From assembly GCF_902170785.1 (NCBI RefSeq), contig NZ_CABHYG010000017.1, forward strand, positions 124,001 through 188,000: DNA of 64,000 nt, given 5' to 3'. This stretch comes from Yersinia proxima. GTDB taxonomy: Bacteria > Pseudomonadota > Gammaproteobacteria > Enterobacterales > Enterobacteriaceae. Made by a program: the position numbers and the translations under genes. Positions 16,807-26,082 of the stretch are shown here, in pieces. Each line of letters starts with the position of its first letter. Within the stretch, counting starts at the first letter, position 1. The notes below the pieces were generated by a model that saw only the letters and a program-made list of their open reading frames with translations, was not told the origin of the DNA and made no database searches.

Positions 16807-16977
16807 ATGTCATTTCTAGATAGTGTTAGAAGGCTGGTTAGCAGTGCCAAAGTAAAAATTAAATGTCCGGATTGTGGCGCGACGTCAGAGCAAAGCACAG
16901 ATAAAGTGCATAAAAATACGGCGTTAGTATGCCCTAAGTGCGGCTGCTTATTTTTACCGAAAGACAAACACTTGTGA
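16807..16977 (+). CDS. Small zinc-ribbon protein
   Basis: A 56-aa protein with two CxxC knuckles, CPDC (residues 20-23) and CPKC (42-45), that should bind one zinc ion, and a basic N-terminal helix (MSFLDSVRRLVSS). It resembles small enterobacterial zinc-binding proteins such as YnfU, with low certainty. GAGAGGCGAG before the ATG is a good ribosome binding site. The stop codon ends at the base next to the yniD stop on the other strand. Role unknown. Confidence 0.75.
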   Translation: MSFLDSVRRLVSSAKVKIKCPDCGATSEQSTDKVHKNTALVCPKCGCLFLPKDKHL

Positions 16978-17085
16978 TCAACCAAAGATCATCGATGCCC
17001 ACCGCAGCAACATTAATGCACCGCAGATACAAAGTAATACCACAAACATCTTCCAATGTTTTGTATGCAAGCGTTTGGTCACCAT
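16978..17085 (-). CDS. yniD: Small membrane protein YniD
   Basis: A 35-aa protein, MVTKRLHTKHWKMFVV followed by a hydrophobic helix and the end LLRWASMIFG. It agrees with E. coli YniD (35 aa, TKRFDKKHWKMVVVLL...LLRWAAMIWG, from memory) over its whole length. AAAGGCTT precedes the start. It is a single-span inner-membrane protein of unknown function. In E. coli it lies near ydjM and tcyP, whereas here it is about 28 kb away from them. Confidence 0.88.
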   Translation of the reverse strand: MVTKRLHTKHWKMFVVLLCICGALMLLRWASMIFG

Positions 17086-17262
17086 AAGCCTTTATTTTTA
17101 CCTCGATAGATTTGTTTGACTTGACGTTACTTTGCAGGATTTATTTGTTTACCGCAACTTAGGTATAGTAGCGAAAATTTATGTTGATGCGAGAGTGAGT
17201 TGGTGGCGTTGAGGTATAATATGCGCTGCATCAATAATATTACGATTAGGAATAATGAAACT

Positions 17263-17652
17263 ATGGCTGCAATTCCACAAAAATATGAAAACGCCGAGCG
17301 TTGGGCTTTTGGTGATACTGAACAAGTCGCTGATGATTTACTGGCGCTGGTTCTCAATGGCACTAAAACAGCAACCTGTGCGGCATTAGATGACGAGGGT
17401 GTCCCGCAGGCGGGTGATGTATTTGTTGTGGTTAATGGTCGCAATGAGCCGGTATGTGCAGTCGAGCTGACAGATGTTGAGCTGAAAACCTTTGATCAGG
17501 TTGATGAGGCGCATGCTTTGGCTGAAGGTGAGGGCGATCGTTCGCTGACCTATTGGCGTAAAGAACATCAGCGTTTTTTTGAAGAGTACGACCTATTTTC
17601 CCCAAATATGATGCTGATTTGTATGCAATTCAAACTGCTGGAAATATTTTAA
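17263..17652 (+). CDS. ASCH-domain protein
   Basis: A 129-aa protein of the ASCH (PUA-like) superfamily. Features are the early FGDTEQVADDLLALVLNGTKTATCAA, matching the Lys/Thr-rich loop of the family, then GDVFVVVNGRNEPVCAVELTDVE and a late GEGDRSLTYWRKEHQRFF. ASCH proteins bind RNA or modified nucleosides, and some, such as E. coli YqfB, are amidohydrolases. I start at ATG 17263, after AGGAATAATG; the longer frame to 17200 is basic and unlike the family. TATAAT at 17215-17220 could be its -10 box. Confidence 0.85.
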   Translation: MAAIPQKYENAERWAFGDTEQVADDLLALVLNGTKTATCAALDDEGVPQAGDVFVVVNGRNEPVCAVELTDVELKTFDQVDEAHALAEGEGDRSLTYWRKEHQRFFEEYDLFSPNMMLICMQFKLLEIF

Positions 17653-17767
17653 TAGCCGATTTACCCGGCAATAAACGGATTTGTTTTTAGCCGGCGGGTT
17701 TTATCGAATATGAAAGAAGAAACCGCCACTCATAAATTTTAACTATGGGTGACGGATCTTTTAACCA

Positions 17768-18010
17768 TCAAGTCACCCTCATTACCCAGGCATCTTGATG
17801 CCGGTCATAATGCTTTTTGTAGAGCAGTTTATCTTGACCATCTAACGTTGCGGGAATACTGGTACTTTCGTCCCACCCATCGAGCTGCATACACAATTCA
17901 GGATCCGATTTACATGGGATACTGACCGTGTTTTCACCTTTGTCTGCTGGTGTGGACAGCACTGCATCGTCAACTTCAAAATCTCTGATTTTTACCACAG
18001 TATTTCCCAT
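17768..18010 (-). CDS. yebV: YebV family protein
   Basis: An 80-aa acidic protein that matches E. coli YebV (78 aa) in the middle and end: TVSIPCKSDPELCMQLDGWD, then TSIPATLDG and DAWVMRV. An excellent ribosome binding site (GGAAGGAGTC) precedes the ATG. Soluble, function unknown. In E. coli yebV is next to rsmF and yebW, but here the neighbours differ. Confidence 0.88.
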   Translation of the reverse strand: MGNTVVKIRDFEVDDAVLSTPADKGENTVSIPCKSDPELCMQLDGWDESTSIPATLDGQDKLLYKKHYDRHQDAWVMRVT

Positions 18011-18123
18011 AAAGACTCCTTCCTAACCTGGTGGTATGAGGTGTGACCAGATTGGCCGCTTTATTGAGAATAGCCGAGCTTAAAAAAAGTGCCAGAAGTT
18101 GTCGCGAAAATAATGCAGCGTTT

Positions 18124-19833
18124 CTAGCAGGGAAGTTCGGCTAAATTAAACTGATTACGCCCATTCTTTTTAGAATAATAAAGCGCCTGGTCAGCAGCCA
18201 GCATTAAATCGGACTGATCAGTAATGCTGCTGTGCAGATGGGATTGATAGACAGTGACACCCAAGCTGATAGTGACTTTGCGAAACTTACTTTCACTATG
18301 TTTAATTCCCATCGCTCGGATAGACTGTAAAATGTGTTCAGCAACCAGACTGGCCCCTTTTTGATCTGTATCTGGCAAAATGGCTGCAAATTCCTCACCA
18401 CCATAACGAGCCACAATATCGGTGCTGCGTTTCAATGACTTGCGCAATGCTCTGGCGACCAGACGCAGACAAGCATCACCAGAGATATGACCGTAACAAT
18501 CATTGAAATTCTTAAAGTAGTCGATATCAATCATTAAAACTGCCAATGGCGAAGCTGAGCGCCTTGCCCGCATAAATTCATGGGCTAGCACTTTCTTGAA
18601 CTCTCGACGATTAGGCAATTTAGTCAACGAATCTGTTCTGGCTTGAATTTCGAGACGTCGATTAGCCTTAATCAGTTTAAGTTCCAGCAGCTTACGTTCG
18701 TGGATATCTTCTGCAGTGCCGTACCAACATTCCACATTACCATGGTCATCTACACTGGGAACGGCTCGAATACGCATCCAGTTCCAGCCTTTTTCTACAT
18801 GGCAAAAACGTATTTCGACATCGAGTGGTTCGTGTGTTTGCAGAGAATGCTCCCAACTTATTAATGTGGGATGGCGGTCATCAGCATGAATGGTTCGAAG
18901 CCATCGGTCAGCCAACCCCTCTTCACGGGTTAACCCGGTAATTTTTTCAAAACGAGAGCTGATATTGGTGATCATGCCATCTGGGGAGGCCGTCCATGGG
19001 ATCTGTGGGTTCAATTCCACCATATTGCGATAGTGCTGCTTGCTGCTGCGCAACTTATCTTCCATCTTTTTCAGTGCAGAAATATCAATCATGGCGACGG
19101 ACAGGCCACTCACCTGACCACTAGGATATCTGGCGGCATTGATGCGCATGAAAAATACCCGTTGTTTATCCGGCATCTGAAACTCAGCATCAGGAATGCT
19201 GTCGTTACAGTAGGCTTTTAGCAGGGCACTTTGCAGTATAGGGATGATACTCGGCAAGAAATCCGCCACTTTATGACCATTCACTTCAACGGTTTTTTTA
19301 CCTAATAATTCTGCCAGATAGTCATTTACCGTCAGGTAGTTCAAGGCGGTATCAATAAAGCACAGGCCAGCTGGGGCACTGGAATAAATGGATTCCAATT
19401 CGAAGAGGCGTTGACTGGCGTTATAAGGTAAGTTGCTAAGATTACGGTCTATTCCCCGATAACCTTTGAATTCCCCATTATCGTCAAAAAGCGGAATGCC
19501 ACTGCTTTCTATCAAGACTTCACTGCCATCTGCGCGGATATTACGATTTTGTAAGCCCGCAAAAGGAATGCGTTCAGCTGCAATTTCGGCAAATAATTTT
19601 CCTACCCGATGAGCTTCATCCTCAGGCATAAAATCAAATGGGGTTTTACCTACCACTTCATGAGGAAGGCGACCTAGCAGTTCGATAGATTTTGCAGATG
19701 AAAACGTATAACGGCCGGTAACATCAACTTCCCAGATCCAGTCTGAATTATTTTCGATGATATCCCGTAAGCTGTTCATTTCTTTTAACAGAGCAATGTC
19801 AGCTGATTTTTCCCGATTATCATAATCAGTCAT
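18124..19833 (-). CDS. PAS-domain diguanylate cyclase
   Basis: A 569-aa cytoplasmic sensor enzyme that makes cyclic di-GMP from GTP. Three PAS domains are visible: one near residues 20-130 (NSDWIWEVDVTGRYTFSS), one near 145-255 (SAPAGLCFIDTALNYLTVND) and one near 265-390 ending in the PAC motif WYGTAEDIHERK. The GGDEF domain occupies the C-terminal 170 residues. Its active site is RYGGEEF (GGEEF at about 478-482), and the inhibitory I-site RSTD lies five residues upstream, so product inhibition is expected. There is no EAL domain and no membrane segment. I start at ATG 19833 because AGGAG is 8 nt upstream; the GTG at 19842 is too close. It is the gene next downstream of the archaic pilus operon, about 220 bp away. 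Confidence 0.93.
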   Translation of the reverse strand: MTDYDNREKSADIALLKEMNSLRDIIENNSDWIWEVDVTGRYTFSSAKSIELLGRLPHEVVGKTPFDFMPEDEAHRVGKLFAEIAAERIPFAGLQNRNIRADGSEVLIESSGIPLFDDNGEFKGYRGIDRNLSNLPYNASQRLFELESIYSSAPAGLCFIDTALNYLTVNDYLAELLGKKTVEVNGHKVADFLPSIIPILQSALLKAYCNDSIPDAEFQMPDKQRVFFMRINAARYPSGQVSGLSVAMIDISALKKMEDKLRSSKQHYRNMVELNPQIPWTASPDGMITNISSRFEKITGLTREEGLADRWLRTIHADDRHPTLISWEHSLQTHEPLDVEIRFCHVEKGWNWMRIRAVPSVDDHGNVECWYGTAEDIHERKLLELKLIKANRRLEIQARTDSLTKLPNRREFKKVLAHEFMRARRSASPLAVLMIDIDYFKNFNDCYGHISGDACLRLVARALRKSLKRSTDIVARYGGEEFAAILPDTDQKGASLVAEHILQSIRAMGIKHSESKFRKVTISLGVTVYQSHLHSSITDQSDLMLAADQALYYSKKNGRNQFNLAELPC

Positions 19834-20053
19834 GATGCCCACTCCTGTTTAATCGCGGCTTTCCTTAGGAAGAAGTCTGTCGGCTATTATTTAAGCCCGC
19901 AGATTGTATAACAGGGACAGATTTAGTACAGCTCATTCGGAATTTTCTTATCTACAAATTATTTTATTATGGTTATCACGCTGAGAAATAAAGAAACATA
20001 TCAATGTTTAGTATAAGTATTGATAGATTTCTTATCTTCCCCTAAATCAACAA

Positions 20054-21064
20054 TTAATAGACAAGTACCAGGCTAACATTATCCTGATAATCCCCCGGAG
20101 TTCGCTGATTCTGATTGGGGTTAATCACGGCGTGAAAAGGTACGAGTTGCGCGGCACCAGTGCCCAAACCGGGTTGCATTGAACTTGCATCCCACAGTGT
20201 GGTGCCGGAGGCACTCTGGTACAGTTGATATTGCAGATAGTCAGTGGTGCTGGCGGAGTTCAGTTTCATTTGCCGCCAATTCGTCACTGGGTTATCCCCC
20301 GGCGTGACATAAGTATTAAAGGTGGAGCCTTTGGTACAGGTGAGAGTGATATTTTGGCTGATTGGATTAAATTGTCCAACTAATGCAAAGCTGCCAAAAT
20401 TGACATCAGGGGCGCTATTGATGGCGCAATCTTTGCTGACCACCAGTGTTACCGTTACTGACGAGATATCGGTATTCGTCCCATTGCCAACCCAGGAACC
20501 TATGCACCCTCCCAGCACGTTCAGTACTTTGCAAATATTGTAATTCCAGGCCAGATTGATCTCGTCTGTATAGGTTCCTGCACTGATATTTGTACTAATG
20601 ACGTCATTATTTCCAGTACGAATGTAGATGGGCAAATTTGCGTTCAGAGAACCTAAGCTAATGGATAGCAAACTTGAACTTGCATAATCCAATTTACCGC
20701 CGATAGGCAACGCGGGGCTGAAGGTGCCGGTACGATAAATTGAGTAAGGAATCAGGTCGCCAGCTGCATTTTTGAGGTTAAGGTTGTTGGTTGTGCCGGA
20801 TATTGTTGCGGACAAAGTAAATGACCCTAATAACGTAATTGAGATTAATGCCCCTGGGCAGGTCATTGCCGTTGCTCCCTGAGCATTAACCGCGGTGCTA
20901 CCTGCGGTTACAGATGAACTGGGTGGTAGGGTGACAGTCCCGGGTGAGAACGTGCAGGAGTCAGCCCGAACCGGGGGAGAAATAAACCCTATCAGTAATA
21001 TCAGCAAAGCGATAATGCCAGAGAGGTTCTCCACCAGTCTGAGACTAACTTTATTATGGGTCAT
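20054..21064 (-). CDS. Archaic (Csu-type) pilus tip adhesin, two spore coat U domains
   Basis: A 336-aa exported protein. A signal peptide (about residues 1-34, ending VRA) is followed by two spore-coat-U-like domains: CTFSPGTVTLPP...GSFTLS...YSIYRTGTFS, and CAINSAPDVNFGSFALVGQF...YLQYQLYQSASGTTLWD...VSLVLVY. A two-domain SCPU protein as the last gene of such an operon corresponds to CsuE, the tip adhesin that binds hydrophobic surfaces in Acinetobacter. It starts 29 bp after the usher stop with GGAGAATAT. Adhesive specificity here is not known. Confidence 0.9.
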   Translation of the reverse strand: MTHNKVSLRLVENLSGIIALLILLIGFISPPVRADSCTFSPGTVTLPPSSSVTAGSTAVNAQGATAMTCPGALISITLLGSFTLSATISGTTNNLNLKNAAGDLIPYSIYRTGTFSPALPIGGKLDYASSSLLSISLGSLNANLPIYIRTGNNDVISTNISAGTYTDEINLAWNYNICKVLNVLGGCIGSWVGNGTNTDISSVTVTLVVSKDCAINSAPDVNFGSFALVGQFNPISQNITLTCTKGSTFNTYVTPGDNPVTNWRQMKLNSASTTDYLQYQLYQSASGTTLWDASSMQPGLGTGAAQLVPFHAVINPNQNQRTPGDYQDNVSLVLVY

Positions 21065-21093
21065 ATATTCTCCATTTTTCCGCTGTGATTGAC

Positions 21094-23535
21094 TTATTTA
21101 CAGATGACAGTGCCGATATCCTGTATTCCTGTGCTAGCTTTTAGGGCGAATTGCAAATAGCAACGAGTGCCATTGTCAGCCCGGATTATTTTCAGCTTAT
21201 TTTGTGGTTTAGCTTGTTCAATATAAGTAATGCCATCCCAACCAACATAACTGACGGGTTTGGTTTCAGAGGTAAATACCGGGCTACCCTTAGGCAAGTC
21301 TTTACCTGACTCATCGGTAATACGCAGTGTTGCGGAGGTAATTTGTTCTAATGGGAAGTCGATTAAATAACCACTGCGTTCGCTAATAGCCAGACGCCGT
21401 TCAACTTCAGGCATGTTGACATCTGCAGGCAGGCTCATTGGGTCAATCTGAAATTTTGCCTGGTAATAAGAAGTGACATTCGGAATTAATAAATAACCGT
21501 CATCGTTAGTTGTTCCGATCAGCTGATTTTCATAACTGACAGGAATTTTGCCAAAACCATGGGTTGATACCAGCGCGAAAGCATCGTTAATGGTGTTACT
21601 GGCATAGACGCCATTATTCATTACCACCAGTGATCCGCTGACTTCACCCCAACCTTGGTAATCATTCTCACTGCCATACACGCCAATTCGGCTTTCCATT
21701 GCGCGTGTGCGCCAGATAAGGTCGGCTTGCTGATAGCTGCTGCTTTCACCTGTGCCATTGGCGTAAGCCAGATTCCAGCCAAACCCGCCGTTAGTCGGGG
21801 TCGCCCGGCTATAGTTTACGCGTTGGCTCCACGCATTATTGGTGTCGCGCACGCTACTGATACTGCCAGCACCCCATTCCCCTAACGGAATACTGAACAC
21901 CACCTGCGCGTTGTAGCCTTTGCTACCCAGCTCGCGGTTGACTGATAAATAAAAGCTGGTATTACCCAAGATGGTCGTGCTGTAGCTAAGATTGACCAGT
22001 CTTGTCCGTTCGCCTAACGCATCACGAACATCAAAGTAACCTGAACCAATAGAGCCATAAGGTCCCAACCCCAGGCTGCCGGTAATTTGATCAGTACGGC
22101 GGCTGGGCCGGTATTCACTTTGGTAATTTGCCAAATCACCATAGTTTTCACTGCGGTTAATTCGTTGTGCATTCAGGCTAAAAAACGTATTGCTGTAGCT
22201 ATAACCTAATGAGTATTGGTTACCACTGCCGCCATAGCGTTGGAACGAGGACGAGGGCTGGGAGTCGATTTCTGTTTCGACGGGCGTTATACCCCCGCCT
22301 AAAACTTCGTCATCGGCATGGCTGATGCTGTAAGAACTGTTCAATACACCATAATTTCCGGCGCGCAAACTGATCCCGCCTCCTGCAACATTCAACTGTT
22401 TAGCGATATCAGCCCGGCCTTCCAGTGTTAGCCAAGGGGTGGAGCCATAACGGAGCACTCCGGTGGCGACCGGCTCACCATAGTCAGCGGATCGAATGCC
22501 ATAGTTTTGGCGCAACATGCCACTTGAAACACTAAAGTCCCATAAGCCAGGTTTGAGCAAATCACTGGCAACATAGAAGGGGATTGAGGTGCTAACCTGG
22601 CGTCCTAACGCATCGGTGGTCACCACGGTGGCTTGTCCGGCACCGTTAATTCTTGGCCCGTTATCAATAACAAAAGGGCCAGGGTTAACGGCAGCCGATT
22701 GGGTTCTAAAATTATCAATGTAAAGGTCTACGGTGCTCGGGATGGCCGCCTGACCAGCAAATTGCGGTAGTGGATAGGTCACTAAATCCGGACGTATAGC
22801 GAAATTGCGCGATATCTGAAGCCCGCCCACACGTACTGAGGTACTCCACGCGAGCGAGCCAGTTATCAGATCGCCAGCGGTGTAACTCAACATGCGATGT
22901 TCATCATTTAATCGCCACTGGGTGTCGTAACGCACATACCCCTTTTCAACCGTAATGTTATCGGTATCTGTCAGGTTAGTGCGATAAATTCCGGTGTTAC
23001 TGATTAATCCAAAGTGGTCGAACAGGCGCTGTTCTGTCCAGGCCGACGCATTGCTGGGTTGACCGCTATTATTTCCCTGACTGGCATAGATATCGTAGTT
23101 AAATAGTAAGCCGAGGCTGCTTTGCGCCAGATTATAATCCTCTGTTGCAGCAGCATTGACCCGTTGTTGAGGGAGCCATTCGCTCGGAATATCAATGAGT
23201 AATCGTTGACTGTCACCTTGATAGGTGACATGAACTTTATCCATGGCATCAATAGCTACTTCGGCAGAATTGGATGTAGTTGCGGGGAAACCAACTGCTT
23301 TTAACTGTTCAGGCGTCAAATAATAGTGGCCATCGCGATAAATCACGGGCACAACTTCGCCAAAGTTACGGCCGTTAACCACCAGTTCAAGATATAAGGT
23401 AGTGTCAGGCATCACCGCAGCAGATGGCGGAGGCGGCAAGTCATCCCCCCTTACCGTTAGTGGTATAAATACAGGGGATATCATTGAGGCATACATCAAT
23501 GTCAAAAATGGCGACAGCCTGAATTTGATAATCAT
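21094..23535 (-). CDS. Archaic pilus outer-membrane usher (CsuD-like)
   Basis: An 813-aa fimbrial usher. After a signal peptide (about 30 residues, ending VRG) comes the N-terminal periplasmic domain (YLELVVNGRNFGEVVPVIYRDG), then the 24-strand barrel with the plug domain (VDLYIDNFRTQSAAVNPGPF, then GRQVSTSIPFYVASDLLKPGLWDFS). C-terminal periplasmic domains end in CYLQFALKASTGIQDIGTVIC. It threads pilin-chaperone complexes through the outer membrane. The size is normal for the archaic (sigma) class. It lies between the chaperone gene and the tip-adhesin gene, as csuD does. Confidence 0.93.
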   Translation of the reverse strand: MIIKFRLSPFLTLMYASMISPVFIPLTVRGDDLPPPPSAAVMPDTTLYLELVVNGRNFGEVVPVIYRDGHYYLTPEQLKAVGFPATTSNSAEVAIDAMDKVHVTYQGDSQRLLIDIPSEWLPQQRVNAAATEDYNLAQSSLGLLFNYDIYASQGNNSGQPSNASAWTEQRLFDHFGLISNTGIYRTNLTDTDNITVEKGYVRYDTQWRLNDEHRMLSYTAGDLITGSLAWSTSVRVGGLQISRNFAIRPDLVTYPLPQFAGQAAIPSTVDLYIDNFRTQSAAVNPGPFVIDNGPRINGAGQATVVTTDALGRQVSTSIPFYVASDLLKPGLWDFSVSSGMLRQNYGIRSADYGEPVATGVLRYGSTPWLTLEGRADIAKQLNVAGGGISLRAGNYGVLNSSYSISHADDEVLGGGITPVETEIDSQPSSSFQRYGGSGNQYSLGYSYSNTFFSLNAQRINRSENYGDLANYQSEYRPSRRTDQITGSLGLGPYGSIGSGYFDVRDALGERTRLVNLSYSTTILGNTSFYLSVNRELGSKGYNAQVVFSIPLGEWGAGSISSVRDTNNAWSQRVNYSRATPTNGGFGWNLAYANGTGESSSYQQADLIWRTRAMESRIGVYGSENDYQGWGEVSGSLVVMNNGVYASNTINDAFALVSTHGFGKIPVSYENQLIGTTNDDGYLLIPNVTSYYQAKFQIDPMSLPADVNMPEVERRLAISERSGYLIDFPLEQITSATLRITDESGKDLPKGSPVFTSETKPVSYVGWDGITYIEQAKPQNKLKIIRADNGTRCYLQFALKASTGIQDIGTVICK

Positions 23536-23621
23536 CCCAAACCCTAACGTATTAACAGTTATTCCCGTTTATCAACGCCATAGCAGCGTATCAATCAATA
23601 GAAGTCCTTCATATGAATCGT

Positions 23622-24371
23622 CTATTGATGGGGAATCACGATAGGTTTTGGACGACTATTAACCAACGCCGTCAATTGCCCGGTGCTGGCAGACGCTGGA
23701 ACTTGAAAACGCATTTCATTACCCGGCAGTACATAGCCCATCAATCCACTATTCATGTTTTGATTTTGTAAGCTGACTCGGGATATTCGGGCATGGGTTC
23801 GTCCTTGATTACGAATCACTAACCAGGTTTTGCTGTTATCCTGCACCAGTTTGTAACTAAGACTTAGTGGGAAAAAAGTCGCGGGGTTATTGGCATCTTC
23901 AGATTGCAAACCATCACCATAGATAAATAGCGGAATGGAGTAACGCATCTGAAACTTCAACCCCATATTCAACGAAGGTGTAGGAGCATCTTCGTTGGGA
24001 TCTTTTCGCGGGATCTCATCAATCAGCACCCGGAATGCCTGTTCCTGGCCCGCGGGGACTTGTGTATTTTTAATCAGCCGAATCAACTGACGTTTGCCCG
24101 GTAAAATAGTGGCAACTGGTGGGCTGGCGATGACAGCAGATTGATTGCTGTAATCTTCTTGTCCGGACTTTTGCTGCCATCCTAAAACTCGAATTTGCAT
24201 ATAAACAGGTTGGCTATCTTTATTTTCCAGCCACAGTGCAGTGGCTTTTTCATGGTTATTTATCACCGGATCGATGGGCCAAATAAGCACCGATGAGGCG
24301 GCATAAAGTGGGGGACTGACAAATGCCGCAGCAAATAAAACCAACGATGTACGCGATGTTAATTTAATCAT
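23622..24371 (-). CDS. Archaic pilus periplasmic chaperone (CsuC-like)
   Basis: A 249-aa PapD-like chaperone. The signal peptide ends at YAA24. The first immunoglobulin-like domain has SVLIWPIDPVINNHEKATALWLENKD and the G1 strand region (ASPPVATILPGKRQLIRLI). The second begins SIPLFIYGDG and has FFPLSLSYKLVQDNSKTWLVIRNQGRTHARIS. It caps pilin subunits by donor-strand complementation until usher delivery. The gap to the usher start is 86 bp. Confidence 0.92.
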   Translation of the reverse strand: MIKLTSRTSLVLFAAAFVSPPLYAASSVLIWPIDPVINNHEKATALWLENKDSQPVYMQIRVLGWQQKSGQEDYSNQSAVIASPPVATILPGKRQLIRLIKNTQVPAGQEQAFRVLIDEIPRKDPNEDAPTPSLNMGLKFQMRYSIPLFIYGDGLQSEDANNPATFFPLSLSYKLVQDNSKTWLVIRNQGRTHARISRVSLQNQNMNSGLMGYVLPGNEMRFQVPASASTGQLTALVNSRPKPIVIPHQ

Positions 24372-24417
24372 GGTGAACTCCTTGTCGGTAAAATACCCAC
24401 ACTAAATAAAGCGTAAT

Positions 24418-24975
24418 TTAATAAGTGACGGTCACGAGCAGCGTATCGGTATAATTCCCCGCAGTGGGGAATGTGCTACTGGCAAATAATTGCGCATATA
24501 AAACGATCTGTTGTAGCGTGCTATTTGCAGTAATAACCTGAGTAGTTCCGCCATTACTGCCATTGCCCCAAATAATGCTGCGAGCACTATCTTGAAATAT
24601 TTGATAGAACAGATATTCGCCAGTATTACTGTTAACTAAGCGTCTTCCTGCGGAAATATTACCGGTAGTATTTGCACCGCTATTCAGTGCCAGAGTGATA
24701 CTGGGTGTGCCACTGCATTGAATAATGATCGAGCCGGCGTTCTGACTGGAAACGATATTAATCGCCGTTGATAGTGACGAAATATTACCAAAATTTAGTG
24801 TGCCAAAATTGCTGCTATCGGCAGTGCCACTGCCCAAAATGCAACCTGGTAATATTTTTGCTTTGACAGCAAAGGGGCTGGATAACGTTTCCGCATAACT
24901 GCCTGTTATGGGCAAGCCAAGCAGACTAAGTAGAAGTAGTTGAGTTAAGGTGGGGAAAAAAGAGTGATGTGCCAT
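24418..24975 (-). CDS. Spore coat U-domain minor pilin (CsuB-like)
   Basis: A 185-aa exported single-domain SCPU protein. The signal peptide ends near SYA28. The domain shows GCILGSGTADSSNFGTLNFGN, the central IIQCSGTPSITLALNSG, and the final YTDTLLVTVTY typical of pilin C-terminal strands. It starts 10 bp after the preceding gene with GTAGGGGATG. In Csu-like systems this position holds a minor subunit near the tip. Confidence 0.87.
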   Translation of the reverse strand: MAHHSFFPTLTQLLLLSLLGLPITGSYAETLSSPFAVKAKILPGCILGSGTADSSNFGTLNFGNISSLSTAINIVSSQNAGSIIIQCSGTPSITLALNSGANTTGNISAGRRLVNSNTGEYLFYQIFQDSARSIIWGNGSNGGTTQVITANSTLQQIVLYAQLFASSTFPTAGNYTDTLLVTVTY

Positions 24976-24985
24976 TTTGCATCCC

Positions 24986-25543
24986 CTACCAATTAACCGT
25001 GACTTGAATGGTATCGGTATAAACTCCTGCCGCTGGCGTACTTTGTATCGGGATCAAACCATAGACGGGGAGGATAACGGGCTGCCCGCTGGCAACCTGT
25101 GAAACACCTACCGTATTATCCCAAATATGGCTGTGCGCGGAGTCGGTATACAGGTTGTAATTCACATGCTGACTTGTTGGCCCACCCGACAAATAACGGC
25201 CATTGACGTTGCTGCTTTGTCCGGCACTGAGCAATACGGTAAAGCTGGTGTTTTTGCTGCATTGTACGGAAATTGCCCCTGCGTTAGCTTGGCCGGTAAC
25301 GGCTATCGGGCGGTTTAGCACAGTGACTGAGCCAAAATTCAATGTGCCAAAGCTGGTGGCCCCACTGACTGCCGTACCCGCAATACAGGTAGGTAATAAT
25401 GTGGCATTGACAGTGATATTGGCAGTTTTTGATACGGCATAAGCCGGATAAGTTTGCAGTAACAGCAGACTGGCGATTACCCCTAACAATAGGTTTTTAT
25501 CGTCGTTTATCAGCGAATTATCCGGTTCTATATCCAATGTCAT
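24986..25543 (-). CDS. Spore coat U-domain minor pilin (CsuA-like)
   Basis: A single-domain SCPU pilin of 185 aa from ATG 25543. The N-terminus is unusual: about 20 polar residues (MTLDIEPDNSLINDDKN) precede the hydrophobic signal core, which ends in YAVS. The domain runs from TCIAGTAVSGATSFGTLNFGS to YTDTIQVTVNW. An in-frame TTG at 25555 would overlap the previous stop; ATG 25543 lies 5 bp after it. Shared operon with its neighbours. Confidence 0.85.
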   Translation of the reverse strand: MTLDIEPDNSLINDDKNLLLGVIASLLLLQTYPAYAVSKTANITVNATLLPTCIAGTAVSGATSFGTLNFGSVTVLNRPIAVTGQANAGAISVQCSKNTSFTVLLSAGQSSNVNGRYLSGGPTSQHVNYNLYTDSAHSHIWDNTVGVSQVASGQPVILPVYGLIPIQSTPAAGVYTDTIQVTVNW

Positions 25544-25548
25544 ACCCA

Positions 25549-26082
25549 CTACCAATTCACAGTCACGTTTACTGTGTCGGTATAGGTGTTGACCCCTGGG
25601 GTTGTCTGTGCTGGAACTTCGCTATAAACCGTGAGAGGAATAGCGGTGCCGATTGCAGTTGCGGTTCCGGTGAGCAGGTCTGAACCGGAAGATCCCCAGG
25701 CTTGGGTATAGCCGCTATCTTTAAACAAGTTATAGTTCACAAACTCAGAACCGCCGGATAGACGGCGTTGGGTCGTTAAAGCATGTGCACCATTGTCTAT
25801 TCCGATATTGTAAGCAGTACCGGCACTACAGTATAAATTCAGCGCACCATTGGTTGTGCTGCTATAGGGCTGTCTGATTCGGGTATTCAAGGTAGAAACA
25901 GTACCGAAATTAATCGTACCTAAGCTGGTTATCCCGCCAGGAGCCGTTCCATCATTGATATAACATCCCGTAATAATGGTTAATGTCGCGCCTAGCGTCC
26001 CGGTAACTGAACCTGCACTTTCTACTGACGGAGCTGATTGTAATAAAACCATTGCACCTAGAATAAGTAAGGGTTTCTTCAT
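25549..26082 (-). CDS. Spore coat U-domain major pilin (CsuA/B-like)
   Basis: The first gene of the pilus operon encodes a 177-aa exported SCPU protein. The signal peptide MKKPLLILGAMVLLQSAPSVESA precedes the domain, with GCYINDGTAPGG, GTINFGTVSTLNTRI, YCSAGTAYNIGIDNG and the end YTDTVNVTVNW. Two cysteines are placed as in the family. I use ATG 26082 because AAGGAAGAAAC precedes it and the signal peptide begins there; a longer frame to 26169 is unlikely. First position and small size match CsuA/B, the main shaft subunit. Confidence 0.88.
   Translation of the reverse strand: MKKPLLILGAMVLLQSAPSVESAGSVTGTLGATLTIITGCYINDGTAPGGITSLGTINFGTVSTLNTRIRQPYSSTTNGALNLYCSAGTAYNIGIDNGAHALTTQRRLSGGSEFVNYNLFKDSGYTQAWGSSGSDLLTGTATAIGTAIPLTVYSEVPAQTTPGVNTYTDTVNVTVNW

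Noticed and set aside
19905-19925. AGGGACAGATTTAG resembling the yst inverted-repeat core
   Set aside because: Only about seven bases agree (GGGACAG), which is expected by chance; no second copy nearby.
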